Positions 35,813-46,725 of a DNA stretch of 64,000 bases are shown here, piece by piece. The notes beneath the pieces are model-generated. The model did not search any database. It saw only the letters and a list, made by a program, of their open reading frames with translations, and was not told the origin of the DNA. Position numbers and translations under genes: made by a program. The DNA is from Flabesymbios commensalis (lineage: Eukaryota; Annelida; Polychaeta; Terebellida; Flabelligeridae): the NCBI GenBank assembly GCA_964017125.1, contig OZ024903.1:67998923-68062922 (forward strand). Direction: 5' to 3'. How positions within the stretch are numbered: the stretch's first letter is position 1; every line of letters starts with the position of its first letter.

Positions 35813-36520
35813 CATGTGACTCTGGCACAGTTGTTTTAATAATACATCGCTATGTTTTCTTGTGTACATTATATGCATGAAGTAAGCACACAACAGAGGC
35901 CCAACGTTGATCTAGTGCTGATGATACCAAAGAGGTTATATACCATAATTATACAACCTCTTTCATTATCAGATTTTACGGAATGTCAACTTTGACATGC
36001 ATTGTATTGCTTTTTATGTCTCTTGGCACTTTTGTCCCCATCATAATAACACAACAATATAAATACGATTAAAGCAAGACGCAATAGTAATATAACGACT
36101 ACACCTACAACATAGGTGTAGTCTCTTAAAACCAGAAGCAATGAGATTTAGAAACACTTTAGTTTTATTATACTGATGATATTGCTTTTGTTTTCAAGAG
36201 TTGCTATTTTATAGACGACGATAAGCCTTTAAAATGCTTATTTACTATAAGCCCTGCATCGCTGCCACGACCAGGGTTGATATATACTTAATATAGAGAT
36301 TAAAATCAAACAATTATCACCACCGTAAATATCCACTGCAAGGTTGGGCATTATCTCATTGTAGAATGTACATATTATTGCGTAACATGTAATAAGTCAT
36401 TTTAACCGAGGTGGCATAGAAACAAGACGAAGTCTACAGTGTACAATTCCGCAGGGGGGAGGGGGTTATAATTAGTACATAGATAACATGGATAACATGA
36501 TGAGACCGTATCACTCACCA
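35813..36520. other. non-coding DNA with two small hairpins
   Basis: aaagaggttatat/atacaacctcttt (about 35931-35964) and gactacacct/aggtgtagtc (36097-36123). No gene recognised. Confidence 0.45.
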
Positions 36521-36753
36521 TCCCTTACAGCGCGGGGATCGTCATAATCAGACGTCTGCAGACGTCAGATTCTGACGTCTAATATCAATCCCCGCACTGT
36601 AAGAGTAAAATAAATATGATGGACGTCTACCCATAACATAAGTATTCAACTGAAGCGGAAAGAGCTAACTAAGACATTTATGATGGTTTCAAATAGAAAA
36701 AACCTTCGATCTCCTTTGTGTATGTTCAGCGCTTTGAACATGTTAAAGGTTAA
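36521..36753 (+). mobile_element. TTAA-type hairpin MITE
   Basis: tcccttacagcgcggggatc at the left; hairpin cagacgtctgcagacgtcag with tctgacgtcta; then tgatggacgtctac and taactaagacatttatgatg; right end cagcgctttgaacatgttaaaggttaa in part. Family as at 30433. Confidence 0.82.
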
Positions 36754-36941
36754 CTATTATTCAAACACATTATTTCAGCAGGCCCAGGATTCTTGTTTAA
36801 TACATTAATCATTCCAATTGAGGATAGCTCAGCGATGATACTTCAGGGGATGCTATTGGGCGTGGGCAGACGTTAACTGATGAATTATCAAGGCCATTTG
36901 TGAGACTGTGGACAAGCTCCCACTTCCCTCCCCCTAAACAA

Positions 36942-37035
36942 CGATATTGGACAAGTGTTGGTATAATGTTATGCCAGCGTCTTCAACGGTGGACCAACCT
37001 TAAACAAAAACTGCTTCAACGTGTATGTTTCTGGG
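36942..37035. mobile_element. Palindromic MITE, degenerate, CAGCAAACAC family
   Basis: tattggacaagtgttggtat, core gccagcgtcttcaacggtgg, right tcaacgtgtatgtttctggg. Arms pair only partly. Confidence 0.55.
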
Positions 37036-37076
37036 ATGAACCAGGAGTAAACATACATAAGCTTAAATGTTGCAGG

Positions 37077-37150
37077 ATACTTGTGTTGTATAAGATACTT
37101 GTGTTGTATAAGATACTTGTGTTGTATAATATACCTGTGTTGTATAAGAT
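37077..37150 (+). repeat. 18-bp tandem repeat, four units
   Basis: agatacttgtgttgtata repeated about four times with changes in the last unit. Confidence 0.92.
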
Positions 37151-37790
37151 GGCTGTGTACAGTAAGTGAAGTTCGGATTTAATTATCAGCCCCTAATTGT
37201 ACAGTTTAATTTTAAATGAGTGATGAGAGAACAGCTTAATTATGATATTGCCATACACCATACAAATCCCTGTAGGATCCCTGCTATCCGGCTTACCAGC
37301 TTACCAGATATAATACCAGGGTTGAGTTGAAGCAGGTAGATGGTATATAGTATAATAATGTATCATTATTATGTTTATTGCGTATTTGGATCCTTTTGAG
37401 GTGCCAGAGGTATTTAACTAAAAACTTTGTAATTCAGGTGTTTTTATAGATGGGTTGTCATACACAAGTATCATCTTCCCTATGGATACATATATATATA
37501 TTGCCTTCTTCGGTTCTTTCCATACATACATTTTATATTATAGAAAACTATATTGTTTGTTCAGCTCGCATATGCTATTATTTGAAACAGGCTTACAGAC
37601 ATACTGTCAAACCAAGTTTCAAGCGTTTGTTTCAAATATATTTCACAACAATAAAAAATCAACTGTTTTAGCTTTAACTTTCCGGATTAATCGGATACAG
37701 ATCAAAGACATCTGTACAAAACGATATATGTGCCATCAGTAATTATTTTGAGATCTACTTAGGTCAGCCAAGTACATCTAAACTATTCCG
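37151..37790. other. non-coding DNA
   Basis: No gene recognised; two overlapping open frames around 37450-37742 show no family resemblance. Confidence 0.35.
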
Positions 37791-37792
37791 AG

Positions 37793-37912
37793 TGCAAAGT
37801 CAAAAGGAAGTATCTGCTTACTTTCAGATACTGCATTTTGGATTTAGAGCTAAAGGAAATATCTGCTCACTTTACGAGTAAGCAGATACTGCCTTTTGGT
37901 CTTGTAGAGCAG
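37793..37912. mobile_element. Two adjoining GGCAGTATCTGC-family MITEs, both partial
   Basis: First: tcaaaaggaagtatctgctt / actttcagatactgcatttt, ending near 37850. Second: gctaaaggaaatatctgctc / gagtaagcagatactgcctt, ending ttggtcttgtagagcag. Confidence 0.75.
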
Positions 37913-38140
37913 TGTTATGCAATGTTAAGCACGAATCACAGGGACTGCATGAGTAGGTACATACAGGCCTAAATATAAACCCTATGCATATAATTACATT
38001 GAGGAGTCATTTAATAAGAATATGACATAATATCTGTAGGTGATTGAGTGATGTAAGCGTCCTGACGTAATCTGCCATTGTATTCAAAGTAATTCAAGGC
38101 GAGCCCATTACGCTATTACGTAACTTTCTATACTCGGTAT

Positions 38141-38245
38141 ACACGAAACATTGACCCAATGCTGTTTTATTGCTGGACCAGCGTCGTAGACGGTGGGCTA
38201 GCATTAAAATGGAGTTGTGACTATATCTAACAAGTGTTTGCTGGG
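38141..38245. mobile_element. Palindromic MITE, CAGCAAACAC family (arm type B)
   Basis: acacgaaacattgacccaat, core accagcgtcgtagacggtgg, right end caagtgtttgctggg. The right arm is partly diverged. Confidence 0.78.
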
Positions 38246-38788
38246 TGGACTTACACTCATAGATGGGGCTATCACAACGATGAGAAGATTGTTTCACCTA
38301 ATTAGTTAACTCGTCATGTCAAATGAATCATTTTTGTCCGTTACGAACCCTCTTCTTTCACAACAGTGTTCTCTTTCAGTAACCATGGTGATATTATCAT
38401 CGATGACGTATCATTTGTCACGACAAGTAAAATAGAATCAGACTAATTATATTTTCCTTGGTCACGAGCATAGTCGACAGAATCTAGTATAGCAATTTTG
38501 TATCCGGCTAGCTAATCAAAGTATTGCTTTGGGGAAATAACTGATGACAGGAATGTTTTGTCATTTCATTTGTGATCAACAATTAAAAGATACATTTTAT
38601 TAAATTACATCAGATGGTAAGCACTGTAATAAACATGCCAATGCACGGCTAACTAGTTGACACCTGAGTGAAGTGAAGCACAGGTAAATATCAGTTAACA
38701 TTCGAGAGTGCCAGCTTTGAGATTTAATTCAATATACTCCAAAGAATGAATATCTGGTTATATAAATCACTTGGCTCACGTGGTTCAG
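38246..38788. other. non-coding DNA
   Basis: No gene recognised. Confidence 0.35.
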
Positions 38789-38860
38789 CCCCAGCAAGAA
38801 AGAGAAGATGAGCCAATTTTGTTTTAAAACAACATTGGTTCCCTGGCTTGTGTTTGCTGG
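38789..38860. mobile_element. Palindromic MITE, CAGCAAACAC family, internally shortened
   Basis: ccccagcaagaaagagaag at the left and tggcttgtgtttgctgg at the right. The second duplication begins inside it, at 38831. Confidence 0.6.
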
Positions 38861-39514
38861 CACCCAATGTACAAAATCAAACACGAGACATTGACCCGAT
38901 GTCGTCTCTGGGAATTCACAGACCGTTTTGAACAGTATTGAATGTGATTAGCTTACCGTCGCCTTGTGTTGTCACCTTTTGTGAACACATCACCAACATC
39001 AGGAGGAGTGACGTCAAAATCCACAGCCTATTTATACGTACATCCATCGTTATTATCCCTCTGGGAAAATGTACACTCTAATGTGTGCTGTATATCACCA
39101 GGATTGTCTATGTTTCCGTGAGCCTCGTGTAAACAGAGCATACAGGTATCCCCCGTGTGTCAATGTCGATATTAGGAAAAATAAGCTGCCTAGCAACAGT
39201 ACTCCACCTAACGAGGTTCTATCATGGTCACTGATTGAAAGGCATGTGTATGGAGTGTGTACCTGGAGACCCGCGTGCCTAACAAGGCCTGCCCTGTCAG
39301 TATAACACAGCGGGATCTACCGGGATCCGGCTGATCGCCAGGTGAGCACCTGAGAGCGATTGTTGTGGATTGCCCGGGGCGGCTGTGATGTCGCCGGCTT
39401 TAGACGCGCGGCTGGTGCGGATTGCAGGGAGCTGTGACTGACCTGACAGATATACATAATGAACGCGTCAACATGGGGTTCTCTCAATAGAGGGTGGAGT
39501 AAGGTTGGGGCCCG

Positions 39515-39576
39515 CAGCAAACACAAAACATTTGTATAACATTTATACAATGTTGGACCAATGTCGAAGCTGACGG
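39515..39576. mobile_element. Left half of a palindromic MITE (arm type A)
   Basis: cagcaaacacaaaacatttg through caatgttggaccaatgtcg. The right half is replaced by unrelated DNA in this duplication copy. Confidence 0.85.
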
Positions 39577-39790
39577 ATGCCATGAAATTGAGACGAATAT
39601 TTCAAGTGCCTACGAAAACTAGGCAATTTTCAGCAGGCGTAAACTTTTGATCGTATTAGACCTATTACATTTAAAAATAGAGGTCACTGTGTCAGAGCCT
39701 TGCGATGTCATCAGGGTATTGATCGTCATGGTTTATACAAAAAATATCTAAGCATAGAAGGGTTAACATAACACATGTGCGACGTGAAAT

Positions 39791-39860
39791 CTGCTTTGCG
39801 AAGCCAACATCAGCTTACTTGTAAAGTAAGCTGTTACTGTCTTTTGGCTTTGTACGACAG
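39791..39860. mobile_element. Palindromic MITE, GGCAGTATCTGC family (diverged)
   Basis: gcgaagccaacatcagctta / taagctgttactgtcttttgg, ending ctttgtacgacag. Its duplicate is at 41115-41184. Confidence 0.72.
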
Positions 39861-40628
39861 AAATATATCTTGCAATATTATCGATTTTGTTTCAAATTTT
39901 TATCTTACATAATGACAAAACTGACAGCTGACTTAAAGTAGGCCAACATTGGTTCCCTGGCTCGTGTTTGCTGGCACCCAATGTACAAAATCAAACACGA
40001 GACATTGACCCGATGTCGTCTCTGGGAATTCACAGATCGTTTTGAACAGTATTGAATGTGATTAGCTTACCGTCGCCTTGTGTTGTCACCTTTTGTGGAC
40101 ACATCACCAACATCAGGAGGAGTGACGTCAAAATCCACAGCCTATTTCTACGTACATCCATCGTTATTATCCCTCTGGGAAAATGTACACTCTAATGTGT
40201 GCTGTATATCGCCAGGATTGTCTATGTTTCCGTGAACCTCGTGTAAACAGAGCACACAGGTATCCCCCGTGTGTCAATGTCGATATTAGGAAAAATAAGC
40301 TGCCTAGCAACAGTACTCTACCTCATGAGGTTCTATCCCGGTCACTGATTGAGAGGCGTGTGTATGGAGTGTGTACCTGGACACCCGCGTGCCTAACAAG
40401 GCCTGGCCTGTCAGTATAACACAGTGGGATCTACCGGGATCCGGCTGATCGCCAGGTGAGCACCTGGGAGGGATTGTTGTGGATTGGCCGGGGCGGCTGT
40501 GATGTCGCCGGCTTTAGACGCGCGGCTGGTGCGGAGTGCAGGGAGCTGTGACTGACCTGACAGATATACATAGTGAACGCGTCAACATGGGGTTCTCTCA
40601 ATAGCGGGTGGAGTAGTGTGGGGGCCCG

Positions 40629-40738
40629 CAGCAAACACAAAACATTTGTATAACATTTATACAATGTTGGACCAACGTCGAAGCCGACGTTGGGCCGACG
40701 TTGTTTAAATGTTATATAAATGTTTTGTGTTTGCTGGG
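40629..40738. mobile_element. Palindromic MITE, CAGCAAACAC family (arm type A), complete
   Basis: cagcaaacacaaaacatttg at the left, aatgttttgtgtttgctggg at the right. Arms tataacatttatacaatgtt and gttgtttaaatgttatata pair; core ccaacgtcgaagccgacgttgg. One of the clearest copies in the window, 110 bp. Confidence 0.93.
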
Positions 40739-40857
40739 AGATGTGGGGTCAACACTTGTGACCTCTTGTCTGCTAAGTAAATCTCACGAAAATTTGAGTA
40801 ATAAACGCAACGCTTGCACAACGTTGGGCCAGTGTATAGTGGTATTGGCCAATCACA

Positions 40858-41090
40858 TAACCCTTTCAGCGCGATGACCGTCTTACTAGTAGTACGTTAG
40901 AATCTGACGTCTGTATACGTCAGCCCGTACCCGCACTGAAAGAAATAACATATTTCTAATGGCCTTAGACCCATGACATAGGTATTCAAATGAAGCGGAA
41001 AGAGCTAGCTCATTTATAATTATTTCAAATTGAAAAAAAACTTTGGTCGTCATGGTTTATACAAAAAATATCTCAGCATAGAAGGGTTAA
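40858..41090 (+). mobile_element. TTAA-type hairpin MITE
   Basis: ataaccctttcagcgcgatg at the left; diverged hairpin around gttagaatctgacgtctgta; interior tctaatggccttagacccat and taggtattcaaatgaagcgg; right end agcatagaagggttaa. Only the right 49 bp survive in the other duplication copy (39718-39766). Confidence 0.85.
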
Positions 41091-41114
41091 CATAACACAT
41101 GTGCGACGTGAAAT

Positions 41115-41184
41115 CTGCTTTGCAAAGCCAACATCAGCTTACTTGTAAAGTAAGCTGTTACTGTCTTTTGGCTTTGTACGACAG
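41115..41184. mobile_element. Palindromic MITE, GGCAGTATCTGC family (diverged)
   Basis: Duplicate of 39791-39860. Confidence 0.72.
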
Positions 41185-41216
41185 AAATATATCTTGCAAT
41201 AATATCGATTTTGTTA

Positions 41217-41590
41217 TGGCACATCCATGTTTGTGTTCGTCTTATAATTTTACCTAAGTAAACAATATATTAAGCAATGCAAGTAATGGTTGCATGCATG
41301 CGTTAAAGCTTAGTCGTTTCGCTTCACTGATCAAAAATATTTATCTAGTGCGAGCCCCACTCCTTAGAACGTTGACCATGCTGCGCATGCAAGTGAGCCT
41401 ACAACGTGTGCTCAGCGAATCATGAAAACCCACCTATTTTGTTGATGTGTATGCTAATAATTTATCCCATAGTGGGAATACAAAAATATAGCATATGCAT
41501 TGCATTTTTCGTGTGACCGATATAGTTGGAAAGTATGGAATATAATTATCTGATTTAGTTTTGTTTGTTAGAGGCCGGAGTGTTTGTGTA
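41217..41590. other. non-coding DNA
   Basis: No gene. Phrases near 41340-41430 (ccccactcctt, gctgcgcatgc, gctcagcgaatcatgaaaacccac) resemble 26025-26105, so a further dispersed repeat is present. Confidence 0.45.
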
Positions 41591-41662
41591 TTCTAAAGCC
41601 AAAATGCAGTAACTTTTTACTTGTAAAGTAAACCGTTATTGCCTTTTGGCCTTACGTCGCAG
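41591..41662. mobile_element. Palindromic MITE, GGCAGTATCTGC family (diverged)
   Basis: aaagccaaaatgcagtaact / aaaccgttattgccttttgg, ending cttacgtcgcag. Confidence 0.7.
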
Positions 41663-41801
41663 TATTGCCATTGTAGGATATCTGATTTGAAGGGTTATTA
41701 AAGCTGTCCTGGTACAATGGTATCTGGTTGTCTCGATACAGATGATCAGTAATGCGTGAACATGACCACGCCATGTACCAGTTCCACAGATCAAGCACAA
41801 C

Positions 41802-41868
41802 ACTGCCGTGCAAAGCCAAAATGCTGTATCTACTTACTTGGAAAAAACCCAGATACTACTTTTTGACA
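41802..41868. mobile_element. Palindromic MITE, GGCAGTATCTGC family, right end lost
   Basis: actgccgtgcaaagccaaaa, gctgtatctacttacttg / cccagatactactttttg. Confidence 0.65.
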
Positions 41869-41877
41869 AATCAACAC

Positions 41878-41984
41878 AGCCCCCGAAACACGAGACGTTC
41901 ATCCAATGTTGTTTAATTTGGGGCCGACATCGTATACGGTGGCCCGGCATTACGCTTACATTGGGTCAACGTCTCTTGTCCATG
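41878..41984. mobile_element. Palindromic MITE, CAGCAAACAC family, diverged
   Basis: gcccccgaaacacgagacgt, catccaatgttgtttaa, core gccgacatcgtatacggtgg, right cattgggtcaacgtctcttg. A further decayed copy may follow at 41990-42050 (gttgggcctgcaccgcatat). Confidence 0.65.
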
Positions 41985-42170
41985 AAGACTCGTCGTAGAG
42001 CCGATGTTGGGCCTGCACCGCATATGGTGGGCCAACAGTGGAATTATTACACAAAAAATATCACATTTGCCAAACCGGTGTGGCATTTAAACCTGGTATT
42101 ATAATGTATTTTCCATATACCTGAAAAAAAAAGATATTTTCAAAAACAATGAGTAATACATAATAGACAA

Positions 42171-42280
42171 AAATGAAATGAATCGGGCTTTAGGCCACCT
42201 TTGTGCACATATAGGCTAAACTGGGCCAGGAGAACCTCCTGAGGATGGTGAGATGATTGAGATGACACTGTCCTCCAGAC
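42171..42280 (-). mobile_element. 5'-truncated SINE with 13-bp TSD
   Basis: Only the body and tail of the dimeric SINE family, ending in ctgtcctccagac. Flanked by ACATAATAGACAA at 42158-42170 and 42281-42293. It shows that this family inserts with the usual retroposon truncation. Confidence 0.9.
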
Positions 42281-42389
42281 ACATAATAGACAAGGCTGGC
42301 TATAAAAAATACCTAACAACCACCTTATATCAACAATATTTGAATAAAAAACCCACAGACTATCAACACATTCTCTGATATTCAACATA

Positions 42390-44290
42390 GAAAACACAAA
42401 CCATTACTACATAATATTATATCTCCAATATAAGAGCACATAAAATCACAATATACCATTATATCTCCATTATAGGAGCACATACCATCACTACATACCA
42501 TTATATCTCCATTATAAGAGCACATATCATCACAACATACCATTATATCTCCAATATAAGAGCACATATCATCACAGCATACCATTATATCTCCAATATA
42601 AGAGCACATACCATCACAACATACCATTATATCTCCATTATAAGAGCACATACCATCACAACATACCATTATATCTCCAATATAAGAGCACATACCATCA
42701 CTACATACCATTATATCTTCAATATATGAGTATATACTATCACATCATACCATTATATCTCCTATATAAGAGAACATACCATCACAACATACCATTATAT
42801 CTCCAATATAAGAGCACAGACCATCACAAAATACCATTATATCTCCATTATAGGAAGATATACCATCACAACATACCATTATATCTCCATTATAAGAGCA
42901 CAGACCAGCACAAAATACCATTATATCTCCATTATAAGAGCACATTTTATCACAAGATACCATTATATCTCCATTATAACAGCACATACTATCACCACAT
43001 ACAATCATATCTGAGTTATAGGAGCACATGCCATCACTACATACCATTATATCTTCATTATAAGAGGATATACCATCTCGACATACGATTATATCTCAGT
43101 TATAAGAACACATACCATCACAACATACCATTATATCTCCAATATAAGAGCACATACCATCACTGCATACCATTGTATCTTCATTATAAGAACACATACC
43201 ATTACAGCATACTATTATATCTCCATTTTAATAGCACACACCATCACAACATACCATTATATCTCCATTATAAGAGCACATACCATCACAACATACAATT
43301 ATATTTCTATTATAAGAGCACATCCCATCACTACATACTATTAGAACTCCATAATAAGAGCACAGACCATCGCAAAATACCACTATATCTCCAATATAAG
43401 AGCACATACCATAACAACATAATATTATATCCCCATTATAAGAGCACATACCATCACTACATACCATTATATCTCCAATAGAGGAGCACATACCATCACA
43501 ACATACCCCTATATGTCCATTATAAGAGCACATGTCATCACCACATACAGTTATATTCTATTATTAGCGCATATACCATCACAACATACCATTATATCCC
43601 CAATATCAGAACCCAGATACTCACTCCATACCACTATATCTCCAATATTTGAACACATACCATCACAACACACCATTATATCTCCAATATAAGAGCACAT
43701 ATCATCACAACATACCATTATATCTCCAATATAAGAGCACATACCCTCACAACACACCATTATATCTCCATTATAAGAGCACATACCGTCACAACATACC
43801 ATTATATCTCCATTATAAGAGCACATACCATCACAACATACCATTATATCTCCATTATATGAGCACAGGGCATCACAACCTACCATTATATCTGCGATAT
43901 AAGAGCACAGACCATCACAACATACCATTATGATCTCCAATATAAGAGCACATACCATCACTACATACCATTATCTCTTCATTATAAGAGGATATACCAT
44001 CAAAACATACCATTATATCTCCAATATAAGAGCAATGACCATCACAATATACCATTATATCTCTAATATAAGAGCACATACCATCACAACATACCATTAT
44101 TATCTCCAATATAAGAGCAATGACCATCACAGCATACCATTATATCCCCAATATAAGAGGATCCACCATCACAACATACCATTATATCTCAATTATATGA
44201 CCACAGGGCATCACAACATACCACTATATCTCCATTATAAGAGCACAGACCATCACAACATACCATTATCTCTCCAACATACCACCTCTA
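42390..44290. repeat. 42-bp minisatellite, about 45 units
   Basis: The unit is a 29-bp part (ataccattatatctccatta, then taagagcac) followed by ataccatcacaac. As 42 is 14 codons, whichever frame lacks a stop stays open: 42726-43481 on plus (251 codons) and several 70-136-codon stretches on minus. Variant units (such as cttcattataagaggatata near 43050 and 43975) recur far apart, suggesting higher-order duplication. Occasional one-base indels shift the frame, against coding. Confidence 0.97.
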
Positions 44291-44295
44291 CATAC

Positions 44296-44630
44296 AATTA
44301 GATCAGTGATATTATAGTAATTCACCCTTTGAAATATTTTGAAATATCAAAATAGTATTTGTATGATTATGATAAAAGAATTTTATCTGCGTCAACCAGA
44401 TATTTTGGGTGATTGTCAAACTTGAAAGTTTATAGATATTTTTTATGTATTAAAGTTTGTTTCTCTTTTCAATTCCTGGTTATTGAAAACGAAGCTGTGA
44501 AAGAACCCTTAACATCGCATTTTTATGTTTGTATGATTCGTGGGATTAAAATCACAATGAGTGTGAATTGTTTTGTTCCTGTCATTCATGTCAGTTCAAC
44601 CTCGTCTGTCCCATATATCTTTCGGATCGG
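44296..44630. other. non-coding DNA
   Basis: No gene recognised. Confidence 0.35.
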
Positions 44631-44639
44631 TATGCTACG

Positions 44640-45110
44640 TCCCAAATTTTGATATAATATATTTTGGTGAATATTACCCCCCTAGTGTAAGTCCATCATA
44701 AACAACCCGTAACAACTCCGAAACAAAATTTCAGCTCTAATCAAAACGGGTTAAAAAATCCAAGTGGATCAAATATTTATCTGGGAAATAAGGTTCTCTT
44801 TGTGAGTTTTACCAGAACGATTGGTTGGCCAGGGTTGACTAAGAAACCACCCTGAGATCCTATCTTAGCCGAAGAACCTTCTAGTCTTTCAGGACATTAT
44901 TTTTACTGCCAAATTAAAATATTATTGGTAGCCAGTTTCGCAGAATTAATAGCCCATTCGGCGAAATACATATTGGCTTCAGCCATGATGTCCTTGGTCC
45001 TCTGGATATGCTGCCGAGACTGATCCACGGTGTCACACCCAGAAAGCCAATCAGATACAAATTGCGGGAAAGCTCAACTACTGTAGGATCCGTTTTATTG
45101 TATTTACTCA
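44640..45110 (-). pseudogene. Retroelement RT relic, BEL/Pao-like
   Basis: On the minus strand the region around 44910-45080 reads like the stretch around and after the catalytic motif of a BEL/Pao-type reverse transcriptase, including an alanine-rich EWAINSAKLATN-like piece resembling the family's KW.SN block. It is an old, broken fragment with several breaks and no recognisable LTRs. Confidence 0.4.
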
Positions 45111-45408
45111 AATGAAACTTAACCCAATAATTAGTGCATGAAATAATAATTTGTAATATTTTCCGAAATGTATGATAAATTTATACCCCTTACGGTGGCC
45201 TCTAATGACATGCATGCTTACAACATTTTGGCTATCTGCAGTATTGGAATTTACAGCCATCCCATATATGGGTTGCTATGCATGAGAGGGTGGATATTTT
45301 ACTACATTTTGAGGCATTGGGCCTATATCTCGTATATGAAGAGTTATATATGTGGAACAGAATGCATTTTTTCAATAACAGTAACAATATTATCACAGCA
45401 ACTATCGG

Positions 45409-45752
45409 GAGCACCGCAGTTGGGGGCACCGCAAAAGCTTATGGTAGCACCGCAGCAGCTGTTGTAGCACTGCAGCAGCTTAAAGGAACAACGCATCAGC
45501 TGATGAGAGCACCACAACAACTTTTGGGAGCACTAAATCAGCTGCTGGGAGCACCACAGTAGCTGTTGAGAGCACTACAGAAGCGTATGGAAGCACCGCG
45601 GCAGCTGTTGGGAGCACCGCAGCAGCAGTTGTAATGAGCGTATAACAGCAGCTGCTTGGAGTACCGCAGCAGCTCATAGGAGCACAGCAGCAACTTATGG
45701 TATGGGAGCAGCACAGTATCTGTATCAGCTGTTGGCAGCAACTTAGCAGTTG
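45409..45752 (+). repeat. 21-bp minisatellite, GC-richer, degenerate
   Basis: Units like gcaccgcagcagctgttggga repeat about 16 times with many changes. The 21-bp period keeps frames partly open on both strands; this is not taken as coding. Confidence 0.9.
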
Positions 45753-46369
45753 TTGAGAACACACTTATTTCTACCCTAAGATCACATTACCTACATGATT
45801 GACCACACAGAAAGGAAACATTACTTCATGTCACTAAACGTATATATAGAAAGAAAAAACGCCCAACAAAAGAAAACGATTACATAGCAATTTCCAAGCT
45901 ATCGTTCTTACATCGATAACATAAATAAACAACTTAAAGAAGATAAACCTTTTGAACTGTTGACAAATAATCCCACAGCCGACCCGAATATAAATTATAA
46001 TATTATAGACGAATCAATAACCATAACAATGAACAAGTTTCGAAATCAAAACCAGCTACATTTAATAAACGCAAACATAAAATGTCTAAATTGATAACAA
46101 AGGGAATAATTAGATATATAAACATTGGAAATGTTATGTATCGAAAATAGGAACAACTCATCCAGTTTCTGAACATTAACATACACGAAAAAAACTTAGA
46201 ACATATAACATCATTCTACATTGCCAAAGCACAATATTACCAATCATGTTTGGATAAAATATAAGAATGGTATTAAGCAAACGTGGGCAACAATAAGTAA
46301 ATACAATTTACAGGAAAAAAAAAATAAAAAACGAAAAGTACCTGAACATTTTTATGTAAATGGACCATC

Positions 46370-46725
46370 AAAGCGACACAATCAGGCCAAAATCAGCATT
46401 TTAATTTTGGTTTCTTGATATGTTCATGATATGTCAAGATGTCCATAAACTAGAAGGCTGTGTAGGTTGTTTTAAATTTTGTGTTGCGCATCCACCAGTT
46501 AAAGGAGAAATAAGGACGAGATTCAATAACATGCATGTCCAAAATAAAAAAATATAAGAAAAATGGGGTTTTCGGTGCACTTGGTACGTTTCCACGGCAA
46601 CCCAAAATTTAAAAGACTTCCGAGATTCTAGTCTATGGACATGTTCACATATTATAGCCATATCAAGGAGTCAAAATAATTAGTTTTGACTTTTGGAAGA
46701 TTTTTGGCCTGATTGTGTCGCTTTA
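46370..46725. mobile_element. MITE with AAAGCGACACAATCAGGCC ends
   Basis: Left aaagcgacacaatcaggcca and right ggcctgattgtgtcgcttta are inverted copies. It sits inside the decayed LINE, so it is younger. Relatives: 48763-49015, and one-ended remnants at 3593-3682 and from 63436. Confidence 0.9.

Larger units (their letters stand above)
38831..39892 (+). repeat. Second segmental duplication, copy 1
   Basis: 38831-39576 matches 39945-40690 at a constant offset of 1114. 39718-39892 matches 41042-41216. Between them this copy has about 140 bp of unrelated DNA where copy 2 has the second half of a MITE plus most of a TTAA-type MITE. The 78-codon frames in both copies (39069, 40183) differ by mostly amino-acid-changing substitutions, so they are not constrained protein. 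Confidence 0.88.
39945..41216 (+). repeat. Second segmental duplication, copy 2
   Basis: Partner of 38831-39892. It keeps a complete palindromic MITE (40629-40738) and a complete TTAA-type MITE (40858-41090), so it is closer to the ancestral arrangement. Divergence is a few percent, older than the 2.6-15.7 kb duplication. Confidence 0.88.

Noticed and set aside
39069-39305. Conserved 78-codon frame duplicated at 40183-40419
   Set aside because: Eight of the eleven differing codons change the amino acid, so the frame is not under protein constraint; it recurs because the region is duplicated.
42382-44301. The 42-bp array as a CRISPR array or repeat-protein gene
   Set aside because: There are no spacers between units and the DNA is eukaryotic. 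Open frames follow from the period being a multiple of three on both strands, with indels breaking the frame.
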